A stretch of 64,000 nt of DNA from Rhizobiales bacterium PAR1. GTDB lineage: Bacteria > Pseudomonadota > Alphaproteobacteria > Rhizobiales > Beijerinckiaceae. The notes under the pieces are model-generated. The model saw only the letters and a list, made by a program, of their open reading frames with translations. It ran no database searches and was not told the DNA's origin. The position numbers and the translations under genes were made by a program. The stretch covers positions 653,667 to 717,666 of the forward strand of contig NKIW01000001.1 of the NCBI GenBank assembly GCA_002256205.1. The letters are read 5' to 3'. This document shows positions 19,970 through 28,908 of the stretch, piece by piece; position 1 is the first letter of the stretch, and every line of letters starts with the position of its first letter.

Positions 19970-20097
19970 TTTTTGTTCGAGTCGTAATTCCATCTCCGGG
20001 CGGACCGACCCAGCGGCTTCTTTATGAGATGTTAACCGTAACTTTTTAGAGTTTGGTCATCTCTCCGTCCGCCGGAGCCATTTCATCTGAGGTTTCT

Positions 20098-21294
20098 ATG
20101 CGTGTAGCGGTCATCCATGACTGGCTTTATGTCGTTGGCGGCGCCGAGCGCGTGCTCGCCGACATTCTGAAGTGCTATCCGGATGCCGATGTATTCACGC
20201 TGTTCGACGCGCTGAGCCCGGAAGGGCACAGGCAGATCGGACTAAAGACGGTCAAGACAAGCTTCCTGCACAAGTTCCCAGCGATTTCACGCCTGCACCG
20301 CATGCTGCTTCCGCTGATGCCGCTTGCGATCGAACAGCTCGATCTCTCCGAGTATGACCTCGTGATTTCAAGCAGTTACGCGGTGGCAAAAGGCGTTCTG
20401 ACCGGCCCCAATCAAGTGCATGTCGCCTATGTCCACTCGCCGATGCGCTATGCCTGGGATCTCCAGCACGAATATCTGCGCCAATCGAAGATGGTCTGGG
20501 GCCTGAAGAGTATGCTTGCGCGGCTGTTTCTCGGGCGAATGCGCATCTGGGATGTGCGAACCGCCCATGGCCCCGACGCGATGCTTGCGAATTCAGCCTT
20601 TGTCGCCCGGCGCATCCAGAAGATCTATGGCCGCAAGGCCACGGTGCTGAACCCGCCGGTCGAGATCGCTGCGGCGCGCGCCGACACTCCGCGGGGGAAT
20701 TACTTTTTCGCCGCGAGCCGGCTGGTGCCTTACAAGAACATCCACCTCATCGTGGAGGCCATCACCAAGGCGCCCGATCTCAAGTTGGTCGTCGCCGGCA
20801 CCGGGCCGGAAGAAGCGCGCCTCAAGGCGATGGCGGGCCCGAACGTCGAATTCAAAGGCTTCGTCTCGGATGCCGAGATGCGCGCGCTGATGGCAGGCGC
20901 CCGCGCCTTCATTTTCGCGGCAGAAGAGGATTTTGGCATCGTCCCGGTCGAGGCGCAGGCCGAAGGAACACCGGTGATCGCCTTCGGGCGCGGCGGTGCG
21001 CTCGAAACCGTAAAGTCGGACGTGCCGGGTCGCACCGGCATGTTCTTCGACACCCCCACACCGGAGGCTATTCTCGCCTCCGTCCGGCGCTTCATTGCCG
21101 AGGAGGCAGGCTTCTCGCGTGAGGCCTGCCGGGCTCAGGCGGAGCGCTTCTCCTCGGAGCGGTTCCGCACGGAATTACAGCGTCTCGTGGGCGAGGAAAT
21201 CCTGCGCGTCAGCGAGACCTATCCGGGGCTTGCCCCCTCGATGCTGGCCTATGCCCGCACCCGGAACGGTTCATCTGCGAAGGTAGCCGAATGA
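20098..21294 (+). CDS. GT4-family glycosyltransferase
   Basis: Start ATG 20098 has GAGG about 8 nt upstream and begins the Rossmann strand Met-Arg-Val-Ala-Val-Ile-His-Asp-Trp-Leu directly, so the 15 upstream codons are not used (398 residues). The GT-B fold shows Val-Gly-Gly-Ala-Glu-Arg-Val-Leu near residue 13, Tyr-Val-His-Ser-Pro-Met-Arg-Tyr near 113, and the donor-site Ala-Gly-Thr-Gly-Pro-Glu-Glu. The Glu-Glu-Asp-Phe-Gly-Ile-Val-Pro-Val-Glu-Ala-Gln-Ala motif is the GT4 E-x7-E signature. The type resembles WbaZ-like mannosyltransferases of polysaccharide loci. The stop overlaps the next start by 4 nt, so it is translationally coupled to the Wzc-like gene. Confidence 0.9.
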   Translation: MRVAVIHDWLYVVGGAERVLADILKCYPDADVFTLFDALSPEGHRQIGLKTVKTSFLHKFPAISRLHRMLLPLMPLAIEQLDLSEYDLVISSSYAVAKGVLTGPNQVHVAYVHSPMRYAWDLQHEYLRQSKMVWGLKSMLARLFLGRMRIWDVRTAHGPDAMLANSAFVARRIQKIYGRKATVLNPPVEIAAARADTPRGNYFFAASRLVPYKNIHLIVEAITKAPDLKLVVAGTGPEEARLKAMAGPNVEFKGFVSDAEMRALMAGARAFIFAAEEDFGIVPVEAQAEGTPVIAFGRGGALETVKSDVPGRTGMFFDTPTPEAILASVRRFIAEEAGFSREACRAQAERFSSERFRTELQRLVGEEILRVSETYPGLAPSMLAYARTRNGSSAKVAE

Positions 21295-23555
21295 TGGATG
21301 CCACAGGCCCCCGTTCGGACAATCTGCTGGCAATCCTGAGACGGCGCCTCACGCTGTTTCTTGCGATCTTTGCCGCTGTCTTTGGCGCTGCCGTGATGGC
21401 CTATTTTGTCATTCCCACGCGCTATGTCGCAACAGCAGCCATCATTGTCGCGCAGCAGGATCTCGGACTCGATACCGCCAAGGCAATCAGCGCCGACAAG
21501 GTCGGTGACCCGGCGGACCTTGAAAGCCAACTGCTGCTTGTCCGCTCACCGCGCATCCTGCGGCTGATCCTGAATGAAAACGCGGTCAAGGATGCGCTTG
21601 GGCGCGAATGCCGGACCCGCTCCTCCGTGCTGCCGAGCGGCGGTGGGCGCTGCGAAGCGCTGTTCTCGGATATGGACAAGCTCCGGGAACAGGTTGCCCA
21701 GCGCTTCAACATCGCCGGCGCCGGGCGTTCACGCGTGATCAACATCAACTACGAATCGACCCTCCCGGATGTCGCGCAGACCATGGCCAATTCCCTGACC
21801 ATGACCTTTCTGGCGGATCGGCGCGAAACGCTGACCTCCCGCCGCGAAGAAGCCGCCGGGCAACTCCGCGCCCAGATGGCGCAACTCGAAAGCGCGCTCC
21901 GGGCGGATGAGGATCGCATCCAACTCTTCCGCCGCAAGAACGGCCTCCAGCGCGGCACCACGGCGCCGATAGCCTCCGAACGCCTGACTGGGACGATCCA
22001 GGCCCTCTCCGCTGCCGAAGCGGGCAAGGCTGATGCCTCCGCAAAGCTGAATTCGTTGCGTGAAGGCGAGGATTTCGCCGATAGCCCGAACACCATGGCG
22101 CGCCGCACCATCGGCGACATCAAGCAGCAGATCGCGACCATGGATGCGCAAATCGCCAGTGAATCCAATATGCTCGGCCCGCTTCATCCGGTGCTGCAAT
22201 CGCTGGAGCGCCAGCGCGCCGCCCTGAAGCGTCGTCTCGATACCGAAGTCGCGACCCTCGCGGCCAGCACCAAGCGGCGCTTTGCCGCCGCCCAGAAAAC
22301 CGCGAGCGAAATCAATACATCGCTCGGCAAGCTCAAGAACGAAGCCGCCGACGCCAACGACAACGAAACCAAGATCTCGGCGCTGGTGCGCGAGAATGAC
22401 GCCAAGCGCGGACAGATCGCGGATCTCGGTCGCAAGATCGGCGATCTCGAGATTCAGAAGCGCACGATCTCGCCGGGTACCGAACTCGTGAACCTCGCCG
22501 AAATGCCGGTGATCCCCTTCTTCCCCAAGCTGGTGCCCTTCGTCGCCGGCGGCTTCCTGTTCGGGCTGCTTTGCGCGGCGGGCGCCTGCCTGCTGCTGGA
22601 GCGCCGCGAGCGCGCCCGACTGGGCCTCGATGAGGTCGAGGAACCTGCCGCCATCACCCCGCCCGAGACCTCGTCTGCCTATGCAGGGATGATCGGCACC
22701 ATCAAGCCGGCAAACCACAACAGCGCGCCGCCCGAGGGGCATCGCATCCGCCGGATCAGCGGGCGCAAATCTGAACCGTTTGGAAAATCCGAATCGTCCG
22801 GAAAGCCCGCTGGCATCAGAAACCCCGTGATTGCGACCTTCGCCCGGCTGGAGAAGCCGCATGGCACCTTGCCGTTTTTCAGAACGGCAGATCTCAAGGG
22901 CCTTCTGAAAAAGCTTCGCAGCGATGAACTGACGCGCACGAGCCTTGCCACGCTGATATCGGCCCTGCGTCGGCAAGCCAGCCGGCGTAAACTGAAAACC
23001 CTGCTTTTCACCTCGGCCACGCCGGGCGTCGGCAAGACGACGCTGATCCTCAGCCTCGCGGAATCGCTGGCGGCGGAAGGGGCTCAGGTTCTGGTGATCG
23101 AGACCGATATGAAGCACCCTGCGCTTCGCAACGCCCTCGGCCTTGAGGCCAGTCCCGGTCTGGCCGGGGTTCTTTCGGGCCGCACCGCCATTCAGAAGGC
23201 GCTGGTGCGCGGCGCGATGCCGAATCTGCACATCCTCCCTGCCGGCAGCGCCGCCGATGCCATTGTGCCCGGCGGCCCGCCAATGACGGCGCTGCTGACC
23301 TGGGCGCAGCGCTTTGATTTCGTGCTGATCGATACGCCCGCCGAGATCGCCGCCCCCGCGCTGCCGATGCTCGCAGCACAGGTCGATGGCATTCTCTGCT
23401 GCGCCCGCGAGGCCGATCCGGTGCGCGATCTCCATGCGATGAAGGCCCGGCTCGAAAAGGCAAACGGGCGGATCATTGGCCTTGTCCAGACCATGGCCAG
23501 CCCGGAAGCCGTCAGACGGAGCCATGAGGCATCGTGGCAGGGGTCGGCAGCGTGA
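21291..23555 (+). CDS. Wzc-like polysaccharide co-polymerase / BY-kinase fusion
   Basis: The 754-residue inner-membrane protein has TM1 at about 17-37 and a long periplasmic Wzz domain with coiled coil (about 40-400). TM2 follows Pro-Val-Ile-Pro-Phe-Phe-Pro (about 405-430), and a linker repeats Lys-Ser-Glu/Gly-Lys elements (490-510). A BY-kinase domain holds Walker A Ala-Thr-Pro-Gly-Val-Gly-Lys-Thr-Thr (576-584), Walker A' Val-Ile-Glu-Thr-Asp (about 605) and Walker B Val-Leu-Ile-Asp-Thr-Pro (678-683). Such proteins set chain length and control export of surface polysaccharide. The C-terminus lacks the usual tyrosine cluster. It overlaps both neighbours by 4 nt. Confidence 0.88.
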   Translation: MMDATGPRSDNLLAILRRRLTLFLAIFAAVFGAAVMAYFVIPTRYVATAAIIVAQQDLGLDTAKAISADKVGDPADLESQLLLVRSPRILRLILNENAVKDALGRECRTRSSVLPSGGGRCEALFSDMDKLREQVAQRFNIAGAGRSRVININYESTLPDVAQTMANSLTMTFLADRRETLTSRREEAAGQLRAQMAQLESALRADEDRIQLFRRKNGLQRGTTAPIASERLTGTIQALSAAEAGKADASAKLNSLREGEDFADSPNTMARRTIGDIKQQIATMDAQIASESNMLGPLHPVLQSLERQRAALKRRLDTEVATLAASTKRRFAAAQKTASEINTSLGKLKNEAADANDNETKISALVRENDAKRGQIADLGRKIGDLEIQKRTISPGTELVNLAEMPVIPFFPKLVPFVAGGFLFGLLCAAGACLLLERRERARLGLDEVEEPAAITPPETSSAYAGMIGTIKPANHNSAPPEGHRIRRISGRKSEPFGKSESSGKPAGIRNPVIATFARLEKPHGTLPFFRTADLKGLLKKLRSDELTRTSLATLISALRRQASRRKLKTLLFTSATPGVGKTTLILSLAESLAAEGAQVLVIETDMKHPALRNALGLEASPGLAGVLSGRTAIQKALVRGAMPNLHILPAGSAADAIVPGGPPMTALLTWAQRFDFVLIDTPAEIAAPALPMLAAQVDGILCCAREADPVRDLHAMKARLEKANGRIIGLVQTMASPEAVRRSHEASWQGSAA

Positions 23556-24721
23556 GCCCGCCAAAGGTTCTCTTTGTCAGCCATTCGGGCGCGGTTTCAG
23601 GCGCCGAACGGGTGTTGCTGGATGTCATTGAGGCCTTCCCACAGGCGCGCGCCTTTGTCTTCGAGCCCGGCGATTTACCAGCACGGCTCACCGCAGCAGG
23701 CGTTGAAACCACCGTCTCGAAAGGCGGTGCGACCCTCTCCGGTGCCCGGCGGGATTCCTCTCTGCGCGTGATCCTGCCGCTCGCTTCGGCACTCTTCGGG
23801 CTGACGCGCGAATTGATGGCCGCGATGAAGGATTGCGATGTCGTCTATGCGAACTCGCAGAAGGCCTTCACGCTGGCGGCACTCGCGTGCCTTTTAAAGC
23901 GCAAGCCGCTGGTCTGGCACCTGCATGATATCCTGAGCCCGGCGCATTTCGGCACGCTCCAGCGTCAGTTGCAGACGCGGCTTGCCAATCTCGCGGCCTG
24001 CTGCGTGATCGTTCCCTCGGATGCAGCGGCACAAGCCTTCATCGCCGCCGGTGGCACGGCAAAGCGGGTCGCTGTGGTCCCGAACGGCGTCAGCCGCGAA
24101 CCCGATCCTCGCTCGAAAGCCGATCTGCGCCGCGATATGGGCTTGCCGGAAGCCGGGTTTCTCGCAGGCGTTTTTAGTCGCATCTCGCCCTGGAAGGGGC
24201 AGGATATTGTCCTTCAGGCACTTGCCGGAAACCCCGACATCACCGGTGTCTTCGCAGGCTCCGCGCTCTTCGGCGAGGAGGCCTATGCCAGCCGCCTCCA
24301 GCGCCTTGTGAGAGAGTTCGGCCTCGAAAACCGCGCGATTTTCCTTGGTCAGCGCTCGGATATCCTGCCGCTGATGCAGGCAATGGACGTTGTCATCCAT
24401 CCCTCGACCGAACCGGAACCCTTTGGGCTCACGCTAGTCGAAGCCATGCTGGCAGGCACGCCGCTGCTGGCGAGCGATGCCGGCGCTTCGGCGGAAATTC
24501 TCGATAACGGTCGCTACGGCACGCTTTTCGCGCCAGCCAACCCTGCTGCGCTGATCACAGCCTTGACCGATCTTGCCCGTATGGCGGCCGAGCGGCCAGA
24601 CGATCTCGCCGAGATAACAGCCGCCGCGCGCGAGCGAGCGCTGACGGTTTACAGCGTCGCGCGGATGAACGACGCGATTGCGGGCTCGGTCGCCAGCGCC
24701 ACACGGCAAAGGTTAGCGTAG
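23552..24721 (+). CDS. GT4-family glycosyltransferase
   Basis: The GTG at 23552 overlaps the Wzc-like stop by 4 nt and starts Met-Ser-Pro-Pro-Lys-Val-Leu-Phe-Val-Ser-His; a GTG at 23534 is the alternative. The product has about 389 residues and a GT-B fold. The N-terminal domain shows Ser-Gly-Ala-Glu-Arg-Val-Leu-Leu-Asp-Val. The Pro-Asn-Gly-Val-Ser-Arg hinge and Ser-Arg-Ile-Ser-Pro-Trp-Lys-Gly-Gln-Asp follow, with Pro-Glu-Pro-Phe-Gly-Leu-Thr-Leu-Val-Glu-Ala-Met as the E-x7-E donor-site signature. The sugar donor is unknown. It is the third gene of the tightly packed polysaccharide operon. Confidence 0.9.
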   Translation: MSPPKVLFVSHSGAVSGAERVLLDVIEAFPQARAFVFEPGDLPARLTAAGVETTVSKGGATLSGARRDSSLRVILPLASALFGLTRELMAAMKDCDVVYANSQKAFTLAALACLLKRKPLVWHLHDILSPAHFGTLQRQLQTRLANLAACCVIVPSDAAAQAFIAAGGTAKRVAVVPNGVSREPDPRSKADLRRDMGLPEAGFLAGVFSRISPWKGQDIVLQALAGNPDITGVFAGSALFGEEAYASRLQRLVREFGLENRAIFLGQRSDILPLMQAMDVVIHPSTEPEPFGLTLVEAMLAGTPLLASDAGASAEILDNGRYGTLFAPANPAALITALTDLARMAAERPDDLAEITAAARERALTVYSVARMNDAIAGSVASATRQRLA

Positions 24722-24872
24722 TAACCGCTTGGCCACCACATTTCGCACCAATTCGCGCCCGACAGGCGATTGTTCACTTTCCACAGGCATAGGTTTTCGC
24801 CGGCGCGACAATCCCGGTTCCGATCCGGCAGCTGCGCGCCACGCCAGACATGAACATCAGGTATGAATAGGC

Positions 24873-26597
24873 ATGGACAAGCCCCCTGAGCCGCCGCCCG
24901 GCAGCACCGACGGAAAGCCCACAGGGCTCCGGCGCTGGTGGCACGCTCTGTTGCCGAACCGTCCAACCGGCCGCATGACCGGCACTGACGAACTCGATAA
25001 TGAAGCCGATGTGACCCTGCTTGCACTTGCCAGCAACGAGGCGAAGGCTGCTGCCCCCGCGAAAGCCCCGGATCCGGTCTTCTCCGGGCGCCGCCTTGCC
25101 ATTCTGCTGATGCTCGGCGCCGTGGTGAGCAAGATGCTCGGCCTCGTGCGCGAGATCTCGATGGCGCATATGTTCGGCACGTCGATCACGGCGGATGCCT
25201 TCCGCGCTGCGATCACCGGCGTGCTGATGCCGCTCGCGCTGTTGCAGAACGAGACGGTGCCCACGGTTTTCATCCCCATGCATCGCGACTGGCAGGCCCG
25301 CGGCGATGCACCACGTCGCTTCGCGGCCCTCGCCATCACGCTGACGCTGATCGGCACCCTCATCATGGGCTGCGTGCTGATGCTCGGGAGCTACTGGATC
25401 ACCGCCTTCGTCGGTGGCTTCACGCAGGAAGGGCAGGAACTCACCCGCTCCTTCATTACCATCATGGCGCTCGCCATGCCCGGCTCGGTGATGCTCAACG
25501 CCCTCTCGGCGGGCGAGATCGCGCTCGGGCGTTCGCGCCTGACCACCATTCGCGCGAGCCTGCTCAATATTGCGATCATCGGCGGCCTGCTGGTCGTCTT
25601 TTTCACCGGCTGGCTGATGGCGCTGCCCGTCGCTTTCATGCTCGCCTTCGATGGCTTGGCGATCTGGGGCGTCTACAAGCTGACGCGGGAAGGCGATCTT
25701 TCCTTCAAGGGCCTAACCTGGGCCGATCTGATGGCGGCGCAGAAGGAATTCTGGGTCCGCGTCCGTCCGCTGCTGGCCATGCCGATCGCCGAGCAGGCGA
25801 ACATCTGGATCGAGCGCCTCACCGCCTCGCGTCTCGCGGTCGGCGCGGTCGCCTCGCTCGATTACGCGCGCACGATCACCGATAGTGCCGTGCTCTTCAT
25901 CAGCCAGCCGCTCGGGCTTGTGCTGCTCGCCACGCCGCCCGATGCCGACCCCGCCGAGCGGATGGAACGTCTGAGCCGCCCGCTACTCGCCGCCGGCCTG
26001 CCAGCTTCAGTCTGGCTCGGGCTTTTCGGTCCGGAAGTCGTGACCATGCTCTTCTCGCGCGGTGCCTTCAACGAAACCGCGATTGAACTCACCGGGCAGG
26101 CTCTGCTCGGCATTTCACTCGGCCTCTGGGCGGTGACGCTCGGTTGGGTCTTGCTGCGCATGGTCAACAGCGCCGGCCAGAATGCCAGAGCCACCATGAT
26201 CCTGCTGATGGGTTACGCTGTGAACATCCTGAGCAACTTCGTGCTCTATGAACTGCCTGCGGCAAAGGGCTATGGCCCGTTCATCATCGGTGTCGGGGAA
26301 TCGCTTCGCGGCGGCATCCTGCTGATCGGCGCAGCCATGGCTCTGGGTTGCGGGATGCGCCTCCTCAAGCTGATCGGCCTTGCCCTGCCGGCGACCGTTC
26401 TGATGCTGGGTCTTGGCTGGTGGATCGATACCGCGATCCTCGCACTCTGGCCAAAGCTTGCACTCTCCGGACTCACCTGCGTTGCATCAATTCTTGTTGG
26501 ATTTCAGATACTTGACCCAGAAGTTCTCCGTGCAGCGTTTAGCCGCATTCGGGGCAAATTTAATCAAATCTTCAGAAAATCCACCGCCAAGGGTTAG
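24873..26597 (+). CDS. MurJ/MviN-superfamily lipid-linked glycan flippase (Wzx-like role likely)
   Basis: The 574-residue MOP-superfamily protein has a 65-70 residue hydrophilic N-terminal extension before the first helix, then about 14 membrane segments. Residues about 75-125, with Ser-Lys-Met-Leu-Gly-Leu-Val-Arg-Glu and Phe-Gly-Thr-Ser-Ile-Thr-Ala-Asp-Ala-Phe-Arg, match the MurJ start. Peptidoglycan MurJ lacks such an extension and is not usually inside a polysaccharide locus, so export of the lipid-linked repeat unit of this cluster is more likely than lipid II. It starts 151 nt after the glycosyltransferase gene. Its end is followed by the deacetylase gene. Confidence 0.82.
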   Translation: MDKPPEPPPGSTDGKPTGLRRWWHALLPNRPTGRMTGTDELDNEADVTLLALASNEAKAAAPAKAPDPVFSGRRLAILLMLGAVVSKMLGLVREISMAHMFGTSITADAFRAAITGVLMPLALLQNETVPTVFIPMHRDWQARGDAPRRFAALAITLTLIGTLIMGCVLMLGSYWITAFVGGFTQEGQELTRSFITIMALAMPGSVMLNALSAGEIALGRSRLTTIRASLLNIAIIGGLLVVFFTGWLMALPVAFMLAFDGLAIWGVYKLTREGDLSFKGLTWADLMAAQKEFWVRVRPLLAMPIAEQANIWIERLTASRLAVGAVASLDYARTITDSAVLFISQPLGLVLLATPPDADPAERMERLSRPLLAAGLPASVWLGLFGPEVVTMLFSRGAFNETAIELTGQALLGISLGLWAVTLGWVLLRMVNSAGQNARATMILLMGYAVNILSNFVLYELPAAKGYGPFIIGVGESLRGGILLIGAAMALGCGMRLLKLIGLALPATVLMLGLGWWIDTAILALWPKLALSGLTCVASILVGFQILDPEVLRAAFSRIRGKFNQIFRKSTAKG

Positions 26598-26649
26598 ACT
26601 GCATTACTTATACGAACCGAAAATCAAAAACCGGCCGAGGATCGACTTG

Positions 26650-27624
26650 GTGAACCTGACGACAAAAATATTGCGGAGTTTGAGCAATGCGACCCTCGGG
26701 CCGCGTGGCGCTCTGTTTATTTTTCATCGCATGTCGCGTAAAGATACGTGGTCACAACTACTCGATAACGGTTTTTATCTCAACGAAAGCTTTATGGACG
26801 AATTTTTGACCTATCTCTCCGTGCAGGGATGGGACTTCGTCACGATCGAAGAGGCCGTTCACCGGTCGCAGAGCGGAGATTTCTCCCGCAAGTTTGTCAA
26901 CTTCTCACTCGATGATTGCTATCGCGACACCTACGAAATCGCAGTGCCGCTGTTCCGTCGCCACAAGGCGCCTTTGACGCTCTACCTCACCACCGGCATC
27001 CCCGATAACACGCTTGCGCTCTGGGCCGCCGGCATCGAGGATACCCTGATGACGCGGGACAGGGTCGAGCTGGAAGAAGGCCCACTTTTCCTCACCGATC
27101 ATGCCTCGCGCGTCGCCGCCTTTCAGGCGCTTTTTTCGGCCTGGGATGAGAATGGCGCCGCCAGCCGCTACGCCCGGTTCTGCGCCCTCAACGGCATTGA
27201 TCAGGAAGCGATGCACTGGAAGCATGCGATGTCCTGGGAAATGCTCGAAACCGTGAAGCATGATCCCTATGTCGAGATCGGCGGCCATACCATCAACCAC
27301 CCCCATGTCGCGGATCTCGACAGGGATCAGGCCGCGCATGAAATCGGCGGATGCCTCGCCCGCATCACGGAAAAGCTTGGCATTCCGGCCAAGCATTTTG
27401 CGTTTCCCTATGGTCGCGCCAAGGATTGCAGCGCGCGCGATTTCGCGCTGGCACGGGAGTTAGGTCTCGGCAGCGCCGCGACCACCGTCAAGGGCCTGGT
27501 TTACGCCGGACAGGACCCGATGCGCCTGCCGCGCATCACGCTCAACGGCAAGCACCAGAGCCTTGCCATGATGGAGGCTCACCTCTCCGGTCTCACGGCG
27601 CTGGCAGGCTCGCTCAAGAGCTGA
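26650..27624 (+). CDS. polysaccharide deacetylase (NodB-homology/CE4)
   Basis: The frame is open from 26413, but that part overlaps the flippase gene. The GTG at 26650 with GAGG about 10 nt upstream is the best start (324 residues; a TTG at 26647 is adjacent). The CE4 motifs are recognisable: Asn-Phe-Ser-Leu-Asp-Asp-Cys-Tyr (Asp88-Asp89), His-Thr-Ile-Asn-His (His213 and His217, metal ligands) and Phe-Ala-Phe-Pro-Tyr-Gly. The usual Phe-Asp-Asp-Gly is changed to Leu-Asp-Asp-Cys. No signal peptide is seen, so it may act on lipid-linked intermediates in the cytoplasm. Probable role: removing N- or O-acetyl groups from the cluster's glycan. Confidence 0.82.
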   Translation: MNLTTKILRSLSNATLGPRGALFIFHRMSRKDTWSQLLDNGFYLNESFMDEFLTYLSVQGWDFVTIEEAVHRSQSGDFSRKFVNFSLDDCYRDTYEIAVPLFRRHKAPLTLYLTTGIPDNTLALWAAGIEDTLMTRDRVELEEGPLFLTDHASRVAAFQALFSAWDENGAASRYARFCALNGIDQEAMHWKHAMSWEMLETVKHDPYVEIGGHTINHPHVADLDRDQAAHEIGGCLARITEKLGIPAKHFAFPYGRAKDCSARDFALARELGLGSAATTVKGLVYAGQDPMRLPRITLNGKHQSLAMMEAHLSGLTALAGSLKS

Positions 27625-27733
27625 ATTGCCGCGCGCGGTTACCACCCGCTCACCAATCGGCTTAACCGGATTTTTTTTCCTCGCGACTAGGTTGCCTTCG
27701 CCAGCCCACCAGAGCCCGCGAAGGCAAGACCCT

Positions 27734-28906
27734 ATGCAAGAGACGTCCCCCCGCCCCGGAAGGCCGCTCCGCGTGCTCTCCATCGCGCATTCCGCCGTCT
27801 CGCGCGATACGGGCCGGTTGCGCTATGTGCCGTTTGCCAAGCGGGACGACCTTGAAGTTCACCTCGTCGGCCCGGAGCGCTGGTATCAGTTCGGGCGCTG
27901 GCTCCACGCCGATCCGGTGGGCGATTTGCCGGTCAAAACCCATATCCTGCCGATCCGCCTGCCGAATGGCGGTCCCGCAAGCTGGTATCTGCATTACTAT
28001 CCCGGCCTGAAGCGGCTGATTGCCGAGTTGCAGCCCGATGTCATCCACCTTTGGGAAGAGCCGTGGAGTGTGGTGGCGATGCAGGCGCTGCGTCATCGCG
28101 GCAAGGCGGCGCTGGTGCTGGAGGTCGATCAGAACATCCTCAAGCACCTGCCCTTTCCCTTCGAGCCAATGCGCCGCTTCGTGCTGCGCCGGACCGACGC
28201 GATCCTCTCGCGCTCGGAACACGCCACCGAGGTCTGTCGCGCCTGCGAATATACCGGGCCGGCATTGCCCATCGGCTATGGCGTCGATGCCGAAACCTAT
28301 TACTCCCTTCCGCGCCCGCCACGTGCACCCGATGCCGGGCTGCACCTGGGCTATTGCGGTCGTCTCGTGATCGAGAAAGGTCTCGATGATTGTCTCGACG
28401 CCATGGCGCAAGGCCCTGCCAATGTCACCCTCGCGATTAAGGGCGAAGGGCCATACGAAGCCGCGCTGAAGGCCCGCGTCACCGCGCTCGGTCTTGAAAG
28501 CCGCGTCACCTTTGAAGGCTGGGGCAGCGCGATCGAGGTCGCGAACTTCTTCCGCAGTCTGGATGCCTCGATCCTCCTGACTCGCACCACCGCGACCGTG
28601 CGCGAGCAGTTCGGCCGCGCGATTATCGAATCGCAAGGCTGCGGCGTTCCGGTGATCGGCACCACCTGCGGCGCTATTGCCGAGGTGATCGGCCCTGGCG
28701 GCTGGGTCGTGCCGGAGAGCGACCCCAAAGCGCTGATCGCCTGTTTCAAGGCCATTCTCGGCGATCCCGCCAGCATCGCTGCCAAGGGCGAAGCGGGTAT
28801 CACCAATGTCCGCGATCGCTTCACCTATGACGCTGTCGCGCGCGATCTCGCGAATGCGTGGTTCGCCGCGCGCGCCCATCGCGATCAGATCCTTAAAGGC
28901 AGGTGA
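27734..28906 (+). CDS. GT4-family glycosyltransferase
   Basis: The ATG at 27734 gives 390 residues beginning Met-Gln-Glu-Thr-Ser-Pro-Arg-Pro-Gly-Arg, then the Rossmann strand Leu-Arg-Val-Leu-Ser-Ile-Ala-His; the upstream open part is noncoding. The donor domain contains Leu-Gly-Tyr-Cys-Gly-Arg-Leu-Val-Ile-Glu-Lys-Gly, Ile-Lys-Gly-Glu-Gly-Pro-Tyr-Glu and the late Glu-Gln-Phe-Gly-Arg-Ala-Ile-Ile-Glu-Ser-Gln-Gly-Cys-Gly, the E-x7-E motif. Val-Ile-His-Leu-Trp-Glu-Glu-Pro-Trp near residue 105 is a distinctive acceptor-side motif. It starts 109 nt after the deacetylase. Its stop overlaps the possible GTG start of the next gene. Confidence 0.9.
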   Translation: MQETSPRPGRPLRVLSIAHSAVSRDTGRLRYVPFAKRDDLEVHLVGPERWYQFGRWLHADPVGDLPVKTHILPIRLPNGGPASWYLHYYPGLKRLIAELQPDVIHLWEEPWSVVAMQALRHRGKAALVLEVDQNILKHLPFPFEPMRRFVLRRTDAILSRSEHATEVCRACEYTGPALPIGYGVDAETYYSLPRPPRAPDAGLHLGYCGRLVIEKGLDDCLDAMAQGPANVTLAIKGEGPYEAALKARVTALGLESRVTFEGWGSAIEVANFFRSLDASILLTRTTATVREQFGRAIIESQGCGVPVIGTTCGAIAEVIGPGGWVVPESDPKALIACFKAILGDPASIAAKGEAGITNVRDRFTYDAVARDLANAWFAARAHRDQILKGR

Positions 28907-28908
28907 GC

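Noticed and set aside
21729..23564. Minus-strand frame opposite the Wzc-like gene (about 610 codons)
   Set aside because: It mirrors the coding frame of a gene with intact Walker motifs; no independent evidence for coding.
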